From positions 43,935,552 through 43,999,551 of the forward strand of contig OY755252.1 of assembly GCA_963576725.1 (NCBI GenBank): a stretch of 64,000 nt of DNA, in the 5' to 3' direction. Position numbers and translations under genes: made by a program. How positions within the stretch are numbered: position 1 is the first letter of the stretch; every line of letters starts with the position of its first letter. The DNA comes from Azorinus chamasolen (Eukaryota > Mollusca > Bivalvia > Cardiida > Solecurtidae). The notes below the pieces were generated by a model, which was not told the DNA's origin, did no database searches, and saw nothing but the letters and a program-made list of their open reading frames with translations. Shown here one piece after another: positions 20,470 through 33,294 of the stretch.

Positions 20470-22054
20470 ATGATAATAAATCTGGCTCTACCAATGCCAC
20501 ACATTATTGTGTACATATGACATTATACAAATTCAGCTATCAAGTATTTTAGACGTCAATGTTTCTTATATGAAAAGGGTACAAAAAGACGCGCAAATAC
20601 TATCCTGCTGCCGCATTAACCTCATATGAACGCACAGCTAACAATTCGCTTGAAAATATTACATTATAAAACTCCGGTAAAATAAATATGCCCGATGTCA
20701 TTATTTCATACACGACTATTCAACAGTAAATAGGTTTACTCGTGTGTTGGAATGTACTGCTTGTACTACATACAAATATCAAAAACATTATACAAATTGT
20801 AGTCAACAAATATATATTATATAATTATTTCTTAGGTGAATATTCAACAGACAAAAGCTTCGTGACTTCCCATGGACTGAAGCAAAAACATATACAGTAG
20901 AATTTGTCTCAAGCGGCCATCAAAAAGAGGCCTTATTATAGTTCTGTAAGGCAGATGGTAACTTAATGCTGGTCAAAAATAATGCAGAAAGATCTTACAT
21001 AAAGCAACGTCCTGCTTTTAAAGACTCCCTTGTTCAATAAAGGAATAGAACTTTAAGACACTGTACTGAAACAAAATTATAAAATGAGTTATAGCAGAAT
21101 AGCACAACATTCATAAGTATTTTAGAATTGGAGCGGTGTCGGCTATTCTCGGATATCGTATATTCTCGGATACGATCGATTATACCTCCAATATTTGTTT
21201 TGAAAAATGCTCACGCGAATCTACAACGCATGTGCGGCTTCCTTGAGCTTCTTTTTTCCGTAAGTCGACCAATTTGAACAGCCAATATTTAAATCGAAAG
21301 GTCTCTAAGACACATTCATATAATAGTACAAGCAGTGTTAACAGGTTTCATATGCCACAGGTAAATGGTTTTACGGCAAACACCTTTTTCTATCCAAACC
21401 TTGTCTGAAATAGTCTGCCACGAGAAATAAAACCTTTAAAAACAGACATACTTTTAAAAACGTGTAAAGCTACGGCTAATGTAAAATATGAAAAATGCTG
21501 AACAGTCAGATTTTTACGTTTTATTAATAATATCAATATTTAACATATGATAGTTTTTTTTCAGAGTGTTCTGTGATATATGTCATCACTAAAGTAATAC
21601 TGTGATAACAGCTTGTTCCCAATTTGTAACATAGTAATATTTATCGCTTTCCCTCATTTAAACGCGTTTCCACGCACTTGCAAACAGAGTAGACCCAGTT
21701 CTGGGTCTACAATATTTTGCTATTGGAATTTGGTACAATGTAGATCTGATTCTTGAGTTTGTAATATGGCTGTGATGTTACTACCTCTATGTTTTTTATA
21801 GCTGCGATATCCAGGAAAATACAGGAGGTATTGAAACTTGGACTAATAGAGAAGAGGAAAGGGTTAAATGTTATTAAGAAACGTAATTTATATAATTATC
21901 TTTTTTTTTAATAGTTACGTGGGAGTTGTCTATTTTTGCTAAAAGTACAACGATCGGCCAATATTTTGAGATCATGACTTTCTAGTTCACAAGGACCCAA
22001 TTGGAAATAAGTTGTTATCCTGTGCAATATATATATATGTCTCAATTTTATGGT
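20470..22054. other. Non-coding stretch
   Basis: AT-rich. A mariner-type MITE start (TA then CAGTAGAATTTGTC) is seen at about 20895 without a clear right end. A short perfect palindrome GTAGACCCAGTTCTGGGTCTAC-like core lies at 21690-21711 (a minimal PAL). No coding region is recognised. Confidence 0.5.
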
Positions 22055-22271
22055 TTAACCCTTCGCTTGCTATTCACGTCAATATACCTACCTGTAAATA
22101 GTGAAGACTGAATAGTCTCCACTATTTACAAGTTGATTGTGCAACCAGTGCACTCCACAGCAGTGACGCACAGCGAAATACCTGTACATAGTGAAGATAT
22201 ATGTAATTATACATCATGGCATGGGCAAAGAATGAGAAATGTATTTTAAAATTCAACAAGAGAAGGGTTAA
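22055..22271. mobile_element. TTAA-flanked MITE, copy 1
   Basis: Flanked by TTAA on both sides, with terminal inverted repeats TTAACCCTTCGCTTGCT and AGAGAAGGGTTAA. The internal part carries a shortened PAL core (AAATAGTGAAGAC..GTCTCCACTATTT) and GATTGTGCAACCAGTGCAC. TTAA duplication points to piggyBac- or Kolobok-type mobilisation. Confidence 0.7.
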
Positions 22272-23234
22272 TAGTAAACAAAAAACTTAGTTGTGTTATC
22301 CGTAATCATAAGCAATGTGATATTTTGTTAATTGTATTTACAGACATAACTGCTTGATTCTGTGATATATTGTAATAGTTTAATCTGTGTTATTATAACG
22401 CAAAGTAAAATCCTCGATTTTGATTGGTCAGTTAGCCATGTATAAAAGCCGTGTGTCCCTCTAAATTCTGATGTATATACGGAGTCATGAGCAACAATGG
22501 AATTTCCCCCGCCGAGGGCCTCGCTCCCTTGATATAACAAAATAAAAATGGCCGACCAGCTTCACTTCGTCGATTCGATTCAAACAACCGCTCTCAAACG
22601 AAATATAAAGAGTTTGGGGCGGAAAAAAGTTATCCATTTAGAAACATTTTTGTTATAGTTGTTGTATAATAATGTAAATGAATCCTATATGTGGCGAAGG
22701 TCTTATTCTGCTTTGATGCTGCAAATGATGTCAAAGTGATTGTGCCCGTACCGATTAGCCCCCAAACCCCGGTTTTACAAAGATATTCCACACCCAATTC
22801 GATTCAGATTTTATTTATGTACATGCACAGTACACGTACCTGTAAATTGCAGTATAGCCGCTCCTTCCAACGCCCATTGTTTGAATATTATAAAACCGTC
22901 ATTTTGACGTCATCCAAATGACGTCGGAACTGCGCCAAAATTCCTTCAATTAAGTTAAATACTTTTTTTATAGTGTCTGCTTAACCACTGATCTGCTGAA
23001 AGTTTTACTAACGTCTGATTCTTTCAATCCTTTGATAAACTAATGCACTTGGAAGATCCCTTTCTATCCGTAAATATAATGAACTGGTTATTATAAACGA
23101 TGAACTAGGGTTGCAGAGTGATATAGAAGCCCTTACCTTACAGTAAGAGGCCCCTGAGGGGAAGCAAAACGACGCCTAAATTAACAACGCTAATTAACTG
23201 CTACAAATATTAAACTTTGCAGTATAATAAAATC
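22272..23234. other. Non-coding stretch with promoter-like strings
   Basis: ATTGGT (about 22422, an inverted CCAAT) stands about 20 bp before TATAAA (about 22441), and a 16-codon frame starts ATGAGCAACAATGG at about 22487. No gene follows, and similar ATTGGT/TATAAA strings occur in the foldback at 18508, so this may be repeat-derived. CRE-like TGACGTCA occurs near 22905. Confidence 0.3.
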
Positions 23235-23377
23235 GTTATACAGATCATTGGCGGGATATCTGACTTTTTATTTCCTGCTGAGGAAAATACATGTAGCCCT
23301 CGCCTAACGGCTCGGGCAACATGAATTTCCTCAGCAGGAAACAAAAAGTCAGATACCCCGCCAATGATCTGTATAAC
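23235..23377. repeat. Foldback palindrome, about 50-bp arms
   Basis: GTTATACAGATCATTGGCGG ... TTTCCTGCTGAGGAAA pairs with TTTCCTCAGCAGGAAA ... CCGCCAATGATCTGTATAAC, with a loop of about 40 bp that itself has a CGAG..CTCG stem. No coding content; non-autonomous foldback element. Confidence 0.7.
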
Positions 23378-23996
23378 TAATAATATTTTTTGTGACCTTG
23401 ACATATATATTCCTGAATAAATCTATGTCTGTCTATGTCTAAAACTAACCGTATACCTAAAAGTAAGCATTCAAACGTCATGTTGTTATGTAGTGACGTA
23501 AGCGAACACGTCACAATGGATTTGTTGTTGCCAGGGCATACGTAGAATGCTCGACGTTGGATGTTTACACTGAAGCGACACACCACGTCGTAGGGTAGGG
23601 TTATAAAGATACGCGGGTATCCGGAAGACCCGACGAATTACTTTCAAAGTCGGGTCTTCCAGAACACCCCCCCCCCCCTACGACCTGATATTTTTAGGCG
23701 ATACAAATATAATGGAAGTTTATAAAGGTAGATCTGAAATCTAGATAAAAATAAACATTTAGATCTAGATCTACAGCAATAATGTGAGCTATGTCTGGAA
23801 TATGTGAAGTAAATGGATATAGGTCTAGATCTAGACCTCTGAGTTTCTTTAGTCTACTTTACTAGAGTATTTCTAGATCTAAACAAAAACATAGCTAGAG
23901 AAATACTCTTTTGAATGTCAACCCTATTGACGAGTATACTCGGCATTTCCAAACACTGCACCTGTGAAAAGTACATTTGTCCAATGCAAAAAGTGT

Positions 23997-24043
23997 AAAC
24001 CCAGATCAGAGGGATCCTAAAGGAACCCTCTGATCAGGGTCTA
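23997..24043. repeat. PAL hairpin
   Basis: GTAAACCCAGATCAGAGGG and CCCTCTGATCAGGGTCTAC form a long stem around ATCCTAAAGGAA. Confidence 0.7.
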
Positions 24044-24222
24044 CACTGGTTGTCATGTTGGTAAAAAATTGGAAAATCAACTCTTAATAGTGAATACTTG
24101 ACTACACCTATATGGAAACTTGAATTGTACAATAGAAGTTTCAGGGGCGAACAAGTTAACAGTAGTTAAATAGGGAACATAAAGAAAAACCTCTCCGGGT
24201 TAGTTTGTTTTACTGTATATTA

Positions 24223-25525
24223 CAGTCGAGTCCCGGTTATTCAAACACCTCTCATCCGAAGACCCGGTGTTATTCGAAGCATGGTGTTAGTCCCGATATC
24301 CATCCTTCTTATTTCTATGTTAAATATTTTGGATTATTCAAATTCGTGTCGTCCGAAAACCTGGCTTTACTCGAAGTCATATTTTATCCCGCGTAAATGT
24401 TTACCTTTGATTTTCACACCTATAATCCGAAGGTGTAGACAAACATGGATTTTAGGACCAGCGTAGACAGACAATCGGCGCCATATTGAAAACACTGTCA
24501 AACAATAAGGTGTCAATTTATCGTAATTACCAACATTGTAAAACTCGGCGTTACTGCGTTGTGTGTTAGGTTCATGATTTAATTGTCATTATTAGTGTTT
24601 TTTCAGTAATTTGGTATTAAAGGATTATGAATTATGTCTTACCTTATGCGGTTGAACCAACTATATTTATCCTTGTATTCCAGAACACAAATTTTGAAAA
24701 GGGCCTTTTCACACACAAATTCTACCATTTTTAATTTGAAGTTCGAAGTTAAACTGCGCTGCATTTCTTGTTTCAAGGAGTAGCCATTGTCAAAGGATAA
24801 TTACATATGAGACAAACACGTGTACTTTACTGAACCAAGAAGCCCAGGAACAGGAAATTGGTGTTTATGCTTATATTTGGCAGAATTAGGTCAGCCACCT
24901 GCAGTGTGTTGAGTCTGCGACAGCAAAATGTGTTATGATGTGAAAATTACACAGGGTACTCTCTAAACCATGCTTAGAATCTCGGCATTTTTTGAATCAA
25001 TTCAGTGCTTTATTTACACCTAGAAATTGACTGATAACGATCTCCTATATGAAATTCAATGATTGCCTCATTAGTATTTAAAAAAAATCTTTTAAAAAAA
25101 CTTTTTATAATGTTAAAAAGTTTACACCCAGACCAAACTGTAGTACACACATGTGTAAGCCGATGATGATTCTTTACTGTAATGATATTCGCTCGGATTT
25201 AGCTGTGCTTATTTCATTCATGTACATGTAAGTTACGTTATGCATAACACTTGTTTTCCTTTTAATAAGTCAATTTTGTTGATATAATGACAGTTCATGA
25301 CGCAAACAAGTTGTTTTATTACATTTCTTGACACAAATGCCCTTCATTTGTGCTTACATAACCGAAATCTTCATTTAAAGCCATATGTGTGTAGGTATCG
25401 GGACCATGTCTAGACTCGACACAAAGCTTTCGTATACTTTCAAGATTATTTGGGTTATTCAAACACATGCCTTATTCGAGATGAATTGCTGGTCCCCGGC
25501 ACTTCGAATAACCGGGACTCGACTG
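24223..25525. mobile_element. Mariner/pogo-type non-autonomous element, 1303 bp
   Basis: Terminal inverted repeats CAGTCGAGTCCCGGTTATTC and GAATAACCGGGACTCGACTG, flanked by TA on both sides (24221-24222, 25526-25527). CAGT ends with a TA duplication and this TIR style are typical of Tigger/pogo-like elements. No transposase frame is visible, so it is an internally deleted or MITE-like copy. It contains two further half-sites with TTATTCGAAGC. Confidence 0.82.
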
Positions 25526-25779
25526 TACAAACAGAGCAGACCTAGATCAGATGGCTACTATAAAGCAGACCTAGATCAGATGGCTACTATAGCTTCCGTC
25601 CGTCGCCTCTGCTAGTTTCGTATTTATAATTAGACATTTATTTGGATCTTCTAAATGATTTTAAAAATTATTAAGCGCATTTCATTTGTTTCTAAATATT
25701 CTTTTCTGCAAATCATAGTTCAGTATCGTATATTAACATAAGCAACACAATCATGTAAGTGAGTCAAATACACTTACTA

Positions 25780-26046
25780 CAGTTAAACTTTAATATCTCG
25801 AACTTCAAGGGATCGTACAAATTACTTCTCAGTAACAGAAGTTCGAGTCATCCGTTCCATTATTTGACAACTTTAAAGCTTAATGCTCCTGTATGAGCTT
25901 TCAGCATCAATTTCGACTTGAATTAAGCTGTCACATGTGGTTCTAGATATGCGTAGAGATTTATTTTAGAACAATTATATATTTTAAATTTTGGTACGAC
26001 CGAAGTTATCCTGACTATTTGAGTTAGAGATATCGACGTTCAACTG
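25780..26046. mobile_element. Mariner/pogo-type MITE, 267 bp
   Basis: Ends CAGTTAAACTTTAATATCTC and GAGATATCGACGTTCAACTG, flanked by TA (25778-25779 and 26047-26048). Internal GAACTTC..GAAGTTCGAG symmetry; no coding. Confidence 0.7.
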
Positions 26047-26100
26047 TATATCCAAGATTGATTAACCCTTTCCCTAATATAAACGTGTTTTCACGCATCT

Positions 26101-26169
26101 ACAAACAGAGAAGGCCCAGATCAGATGGTTCCTAGAGGAGCCGTCTGACCAGGGTCTACTCTGTTTGCT
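26101..26169. repeat. PAL hairpin
   Basis: ACAAACAGAGAAGGCCCAG .. GATGGTTCC / GGAGCCGTCTGACC .. GGGTCTACTCTGTTTGC; near-perfect inverted arms including the outer ACAAACAGAG/CTCTGTTTG pair. Confidence 0.72.
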
Positions 26170-26171
26170 AT

Positions 26172-27709
26172 AGAATTTCAAAGATCTGTGTCTTTACTTT
26201 CTAAAATGGCTACAGTGCTCCACCTTCCATATTTCATCATACCCTTTTTGTCCATGAATATTCAGTAGGTATTCAAATTTGTAATAAACACAGAACAGGG
26301 AAAGGGTTAACATATTTGAACATTAGCTGATCCGGTAACTGAAATTAACGATTTCATGGCGGGAAACAGTCATTAATGTCTTCTGCAAACGGTGAAGACT
26401 CAGGTGTGAGGTCTTCTAAAGGCGTCGTCCTGTTATCAATAACTGAACTATTTGTCATGTTAAACTTCTCTCCAAAACAAACCCATGAATATTCTTGGTA
26501 AGATTGACCTGTTTGTAAACTGAATTTACCCATCTGAACATTCAGTGTTGAATGGGTTAAACGTAAGCTGGGTTGTGAAACTGGTTCCTGACTTTGTACC
26601 ATTTGTTTAAACAGGTTTATCCTATCTGAGTCAATTTCCGAAAAAGCTGACAGCGTGTCCTCAAACAATAAATATGTTATGCCAAACAATGCCTAAATCA
26701 CGCATATCAATTCTCTCACCGCCGAAGTCGCTGGGAAACGACTCCCGGGACTCGCAACAGAGGGCAAATCGGTCATTATATTTTTAAACAGTTTGGATGC
26801 AGGTGAGACGCCAAGTAAATTGGTATCTTATCAGAATCCAAGCTGTTTGATACTCCATTTATTTTTTCAAACAACTGAAGGAAAATCCGCTTTGAAACTA
26901 TGTTTACAGTTTAACCCTTCGCTTGCTATTCGCGTCAATATACCTACAGGGTAAAAAGTGAAGACCCAGATACAGAAAGCTCCTGAACTAGACTTCTTTT
27001 GGAGAACCCATAATAACGAGACTTTATTTGAATCAATTCATGATTACCTGCTTAGTACATGGATTCTTTTTAGGTTGGATCATCCTCTTAATGGAACACT
27101 ACTTGTTAAACAGCCAAAACCATTCTCCAATATTGAAGCAAGGTGAGTGAGCTTTTGTGAACTTCATTCTCAGTATTACTGTATTGTCTGAACAATCGGG
27201 ATCATCCGTTTCACTGAAAAGTGACTACCGCTTTAGCTGGTGCTCGGAGCCGTGGGCAGTGGTTTCCCCGTTGAGCATTCATATAAGAAATAATGACACC
27301 ATAAATACTTATTAGCTAATACATGTATTTCATAATAACATAATTCTGTACACAGGAATGTTCGGTATCGGTAGGAAGTATCGGTCATATCTATTATAAA
27401 AGTATCTAGATGCTCATTTACATACTTAAAGAGGAAGTCCCTACATTCGACGCGTTTCAAAAATACCTAAAATACACAAAACACATTTGTTTATATGCTA
27501 AAAAAAGAAGTATATCGCAAGAAAACTTATTCAATAAACGTTGAAAATGGCAACACATCCATGTGTTTGATATCGACGATCCCGATTTTATTCCCCGATG
27601 TGTCAGTTTTATTCGGGTTGGGTTTTAGTTTCGTATCTGTTAGAGCTATTCGCGCCTCTCCGACCACGTCCGAGAAAAGCTGTTACGTTAACAATAGAGG
27701 GCTCTGGTT
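26172..27709. other. Mostly non-coding, two weak ORF candidates
   Basis: A 5' fragment of the TTAA MITE lies at about 26910-26975. A plus-strand frame at 26958-27146 ends at a consensus-like donor (GCAAG|GTGAGT) but begins inside the MITE fragment. A degenerate R283 piece lies at about 27165-27270. Nothing else is recognised. Confidence 0.4.
26354..26697 (-). CDS. Unrecognised open frame, possible terminal exon
   Basis: The minus-strand frame follows an acceptor-like GATTTAG and encodes about 114 residues, ending SPFAEDINDCFPP-stop. Composition is protein-like (acidic, Ser/Thr-rich C-terminus, few repeats), unlike the surrounding AT-rich DNA. No domain is recognised, no upstream exon was found, and it may be chance. 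Confidence 0.25.
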
Positions 27710-27714
27710 ATCAT

Positions 27715-28206
27715 CACTGGGGGGAAACGTATCCCGGATATTGCTAATAAATGAGCTGTATTTTGACGCAACGGAGAGAACAGGAGGGCAACGAGGGTAA
27801 GTAAATGCGTATTTTCTCTTAATTAGTTCTTTTTCGGCAATTGATAGGTGGTGCTTTAGATTCACCATACTCATATTATACACGCTATATACATGATTTG
27901 GAATCAAACAATGCAAACGTTGGGGAAAATCACAAAATGAACGCCGTGCTCGCGAAAGAATGCATAACCATCTCCCAGATTTTTTTATGTTACTGAAAGA
28001 TGGAATCAAAATATAAAATTCTGAATTGAGCGATCGCTTCAACTATCATTCAACTATGTATACTGAAAATTTCAGTCATATTGGTTCAAGTTTGCCCAAA
28101 ATATGGCCACAAACGAATAGTCGGTTAGTCACTATTAGGGTACTGGGGATTGATAAACGGTGTACTGGGTATTGCATATTGTCTAAATTTGGTGTACTGG
28201 GGATTG
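27715..28206 (+). repeat. LTIR-A left terminal inverted repeat
   Basis: Outer part matches the right end almost base for base. The inner end holds three iterons of the type GGTGTACTGGGTATTG at 28139-28152, 28159-28174 and 28191-28206; the ends diverge just inside these. Confidence 0.8.
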
Positions 28207-28499
28207 TACATTACACTTTAGTTGTTTTTTGCTTATTCACCAGCATAATAATTTGAAAAGACCTCTGAAAAGTTTATTCAGGCAATATTCTTCTTTTTTC
28301 ATCATAAAGTAGTGTTTAAAGGTCTAGTTTTGACTGGATGGGGTGTTAATTGGATTGTTTATTGTGGTTGGGTCCCAACATGCTCGATAGTTATTACATC
28401 ATATTAACCCATATCCTCCAGTACTTTCGTCTGCTTTGAAATTGCCGTCTGCAAAACAATATTTATATCTAAATACGATTTGTACATACATCAGATGCT

Positions 28500-28650
28500 G
28501 TATGCTATGCTACCTCAGATCTGGATCCAAACTGTTTGCAAATAACAGTCAAGTGGCCACCAGCAGGATAAGGATAAATTGCAACTAACCCATATCCTGC
28601 TGCTCGTGTCTTGACTGTTATTTGCAAACAGTTTTGGATCTAAATCAGAT
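28500..28650. repeat. Foldback hairpin inside LTIR-A
   Basis: GATCCAAACTGTTTGCAAAT..AACAGTCAAG and CTTGACTGTTATTTGCAAAC..GGATC form a hairpin around ACCAGCAGGATAAGG/CATATCCTGCTGC. The same structure is in LTIR-B at about 42965-43115, so it belongs to the element. Confidence 0.65.
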
Positions 28651-30011
28651 GCTGCATAATGCCGCGTTTGATCTAGATCCAGGCTGTTAGATTTAAAATA
28701 CATTTGTCTCTGAGACCTTTTGAATTAAAATATGTACATATATTGCTGCATGATATGGGTTTAGCATCTATCAATTAGAACCCTACTGTGCTAACTGGCT
28801 TGCGGTAAAGGGGCAGTTATGAACCCCTATAATAGGTCTTAAGTGTTGTTAAAATATGCCCTATCCATCGATGTAATTCAGCAGGGATCGGATAGCCTGA
28901 AAACTTTAGTTGTAATATTCTAGCAATACATATTATTTATGAACAGTGTCATATTGAGAAAGAAAATGATTTTCAAACTATTTTATATGAAAAAATGCAT
29001 TAAAAATTGTTTGTTTATTTGTTTCAGATATTACGTCTCTTTAGCAGTTTTCAGTCATATTGCGACGTCCAGCTAATTACTGGTGGATGAAGACCCCAGA
29101 TACCCTTTATACACCTTTTCAGATACAAATCAGTAACTGGGTAGAAGTAACTGGTATCAGAACACCAATTAGCCGCAAATGCTCCATGGTGTAGTCAAAA
29201 GTTACAAGTCCACTGAGAATTAGTGTCAAATATTTTGCATCAAAATTAAGTAGCACTGTTTTCATGGGATTTTCATCATTTTGTGTTTATCATGTAGAAA
29301 TACATGGTTGTCAGAGAATAGATACAATGCATGTCTGTTATTCTAGAAAGGGTTTGTGAAGAACTTGTGTGAACCTAAGTGACATGTCCCTATTTAGTCA
29401 GTGCCTCTGTCAGAAGTGTCAAGTACCTGGAGTGCAAGATATTTTTCTTACATAACACATGATACCCCAGTGTTTGCATTTTTCAGTTATGCATGAACTT
29501 ATCTTTGAGGACAATACAGACTGGTTCCTGTGTTGGGTATAAAAGTTGACATTTCTTTACCTTGTACTGTAGTTGATGCAGTTTATATGAATCATTCAAT
29601 GATATAGGACAGCCTATTTGGTGGGGACCCATTCTCAAAAAAATGCACAATCAATGTCGCCGATATAAGTCAACTGATATTTCGCCAATTAAAAGCAATT
29701 AACGTCGTGTCATTGTTTTCCTCAATTTTTCATTATATTAGGATTATTTCATAAACATTTTTACGGTATAAAATGTTGTTCTGAATGGCTTTCCGTGCCT
29801 TTAAATCTGCAAGGGGTGGGGAATTTGCATGTCGCCATGGACAATTTTAGTTTTCATTGTACCCATAATATAGTGTAGAATGTAATCATGCCCGATTTAA
29901 ACCCCTGCATTTATTCATTATTAATGGATGTTTTTCACGAAGACAAAACGGCGCTAAAGCAACCAAACACTGAAATACACTGACATGCTAATGCAATGTC
30001 GCCAAACCAGA

Positions 30012-32267
30012 TCTAATCTACGAGGCTAAACTATAACGGTAAATAGAATATCACATACTGCACGATAATTCTGCAATGCCTTATTCATTCATCCTTTAAT
30101 AATGTATATCATGTGTATGAAAAAAGATTTTTACCAAATTCATCTATGGAAAAAAAAATTCAGAGGCCAAGTTTCTAAATTACACTTCGGGAATTTAGCT
30201 TTCTAATCTACGAGTCGTCACAAATAAGCATATTCGTTTCCCCATGAAACACTTTTTATGTTTGTTTTGCCAATTTTGTGTACTAAATAACCTATTGTTT
30301 ATCAAAATTTAATGAAAGGTACTTTGAGAAAGCATATAAAATTTTGCTGGCCAATCAAACACAGCGGAAAAGAAAAAAATCCTAATCTACGAGGCCTAAT
30401 TTACGAGAAAAATATCTTTCTTCAGTTGCACCTTCCATCATTCCCGAGTGTCATGCCACTCAATTACGTCTAATTCAATACTTAAACCACAGTCACATGT
30501 AAATAATTCATGGAGGATGTCATTTTGCTACTTAATTCGTCTACACAATTCCCTAAGAAAGCGGTGAGTTATTTGACATTTTGCAGAAATAGCTTACAGG
30601 ATTGCCTACTTGAATTTGTATACATATTATTTCATAATTATGATTTGAATACCGAATTATCGACGTTTGAATAACATAACTTTTCGCATTGTTTAAATAT
30701 TCCACATGAAAGTTCGGACTCGTAGCTTAGATTAAATTGTCCCGTAGATGAGGATGCCAATATCAAAGTATTTCTACACAATTTTTCAAACGTAAAGTAA
30801 GTTTAAATTATGCCAGTATAATACAAATCTATTTAGAAATAATAAATGGTTCAATAAAAACAAGATTGGCAATATATTAATGGCAATTATTTGTAGAATT
30901 TTTCAGATTTGTTTTCACTCATATATTTACTTTTATTTTTGTTAACTCACGAACATGTTTACTTGGTATTTCTTCTACAAAAAGAGCAAACATTCACTTC
31001 ATTGCATTTATTCCTATTGCCCGATCTACATACAAATATAGTCAAGTATGTCTCCTTTCAAATAGGCATTTACAAAGCCACACATACAGTCACCAAAGTG
31101 TCCCGTAAAATATAATCTCTTTTGTCCCGTAAATTATAGTAATAGTTTTATTCACATCAACATGTTTGAATCCCATTAAATGGCTGAATTGTTTTGTTCG
31201 TCCATCCCTACTTTCGTCTGTCTGTCAGTATGTCTGTCTATTCATATGTTGTGATAGTGTTTATCCGTCTCGAGGTGTTGTGTGACTCATTACTCAAACA
31301 CTAATTGAAGCGGACTGTTGAAACGTGCATTATTTGAGCATGTGCACCTTAAGTTTCGGCCAATGAGTTAGCAAAACATTGGTGACAGTGTGATAATTTA
31401 GAGCAGCAATAATTTAGATATGAAAGTACAGCCAACCTTTGATAAATGTATAGCTGCCATTGAAAATATATAGCGATGTATCATCAATATGAAAGATATA
31501 GATTCAATGACAGCTGGGAGGAACATATATCTGTTTCAAATGACTCAAAATGAGAATTTATTCGCACTTTGAGCTGTTTGAAAAAGATAATATAGACTCG
31601 CCAATAAAGAGGTGAACAATTAAGTGTAGTTTTAGTTCTAATGGAAACTTTGAATTACGAGTATGTAGGAAATCGTGTTAATAGACTTATCAATGTTTGA
31701 CTGTACTATAAAATATAACAAACTTAAGGCCATCAAAAGCAGATGAAATTGATTGAAAAAGAAAATGTAATGCGCAAGACAGGCGTCCTGGTACCTACAG
31801 GAAAAGGGAGAAGAATGTTCACTGTCCCTGAAAAAGTTTTCAACTTCACGTCCTTTACCAATAGTCCTTAAACATAATTTTATAATTTACGGGACAATCC
31901 AATGACACACTTTTCCCCAGCAAATGGTTGGTCCTGGGTTATGTGAACGCAAGTAATAATCAGTTTTGTTAATTTTACTAGTTACTCTTGCAAACAGTTA
32001 ACAATTGATTGTTCGACTGAATCAAACTATTTTCATTACATACATTTGTCAGCGGTCAGTGCATAGTTCAGTCAAAAGGGATGTTTTAATTAACACAGAC
32101 AGTAAAATTACAGAGTTGAACACGACATACAGAGTTGAATTTGAAATTTTCGGTCTACTTGTATACTCCTAAATGCTCGTTTTGATGAATGCTGCTGTTT
32201 ATAAAGCAATGTATATCATATTATTTGTCAGTCTAATTTACAGGACACATTCCTATAATTTACGGGA
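30012..32267. other. Iterated TAATYTACGRG motif cluster in LTIR-A
   Basis: About eleven matches to a TAATYTACGRG(AC)-like motif: forward near 30014, 30205, 30384 and 30399; inverted near 30718, 30738, 31101 and 31125; forward again near 31883, 32234 and 32256. LTIR-B holds the counterparts (for example GTCCCGTAAATTATAGG near 39463 and CTCGTAGATTAG near 41334). The cluster covers the centre of the element, outside the TIRs. It may be protein-binding sites of the autonomous relative. Confidence 0.6.
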
Positions 32268-32443
32268 CTGTGACTTTCGAAAGAGAAATTTTCTTACAAA
32301 TTGTCTTAACGATTTTGTGTACCTATTTATGAGTTTATAATACATCGGGCACGTTTCCTGACCCTCAAATTGTGTTTTGTTTTGCACTTATTTTAACTGT
32401 GTAAAAGTTCAAATACAACATTCATGAAACTATATTTTTATGA

Positions 32444-32756
32444 ATTCTGAAAATGGGTGATCCCTCGAAAGCAAAAGTAGAAATGCAAAAAAGAGAAAAT
32501 TGCAGACTCGGTTTTATTGAGTCTGTTCATGAGTAGTATTTAAAAGTGCAACACTACCCACGCCCCCTAGCACCGGCTTAAGCAGTATTCAATTTTCAAA
32601 ACTAATAACATGAAAACTAATGATCCCGAAGGACCAGAAAATATAACAACACTGAGAATGAAGTACGGGGCGACTTTTTACGACCGCCACACAAGCACTT
32701 AACACCTGCTGTTGTGAAGTACATATATTCTGAAAATGGGTGATCCCTCGAAAGCA
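32444..32756 (-). repeat. R283 dimer inserted in LTIR-A
   Basis: The unit start ATTCTGAAAATGGGTGATCC occurs at 32444 and again at 32727, period 283 bp. LTIR-B has the uninterrupted site near 39280-39290. Confidence 0.82.
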
Positions 32757-33294
32757 GGGAGTGTGGTGTTCAACTCCTAATTTTCATACTTAATTTGTAC
32801 AATTTGTTTATCCTGCATAGATCTACATATTTGTATGAGACTAACCGGACGATGCCGTGATCGTTATCAATGAGTTTCTTCTTTGTCACTGTAAATGGCG
32901 ACAATTTCAACAGGGGAGCTAACTATGCACTACTATTTCAATTTTACTGTACTCAATATGGTACTGAGCATGTTAACTAGAGCTACACATAGATCTACAT
33001 GTAATGTCATATCAATTAACTGAAGAGTAAACAACAGATCTATTAAGAAATAAGTAAAAAGACTATTATGATTGATGGATGGATGAGTTGGATTTTACGG
33101 CACTGCTACACAAAAACTATTATTAACAGGTACTTATAGATAATGGCTTTTAATAAGTCAGTGATCATCGAGTATTTCAATACAGATGCATATAGATCTG
33201 TCTAGAATGTGCGATTGACTAGAAACAGCATTTATCACGACAGAAATATATCTGAAATATCTAACAACGTTCAATAAAACGGAAAAAAGAGAAC

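Noticed and set aside
27715..27730. Shared CCCCCAGTG string between LTIR ends and Naiad tails
   Set aside because: Only about nine bases match, in unrelated contexts; coincidence is likely.
32444..32470. Hammerhead-ribozyme-like string CTGAAAA..CCC..CGAAA in minus-orientation R283
   Set aside because: The conserved CUGANGA core is broken, stem II is weak and no UH cleavage site follows a plausible stem III. Naiads are also reported to lack canonical hammerheads.
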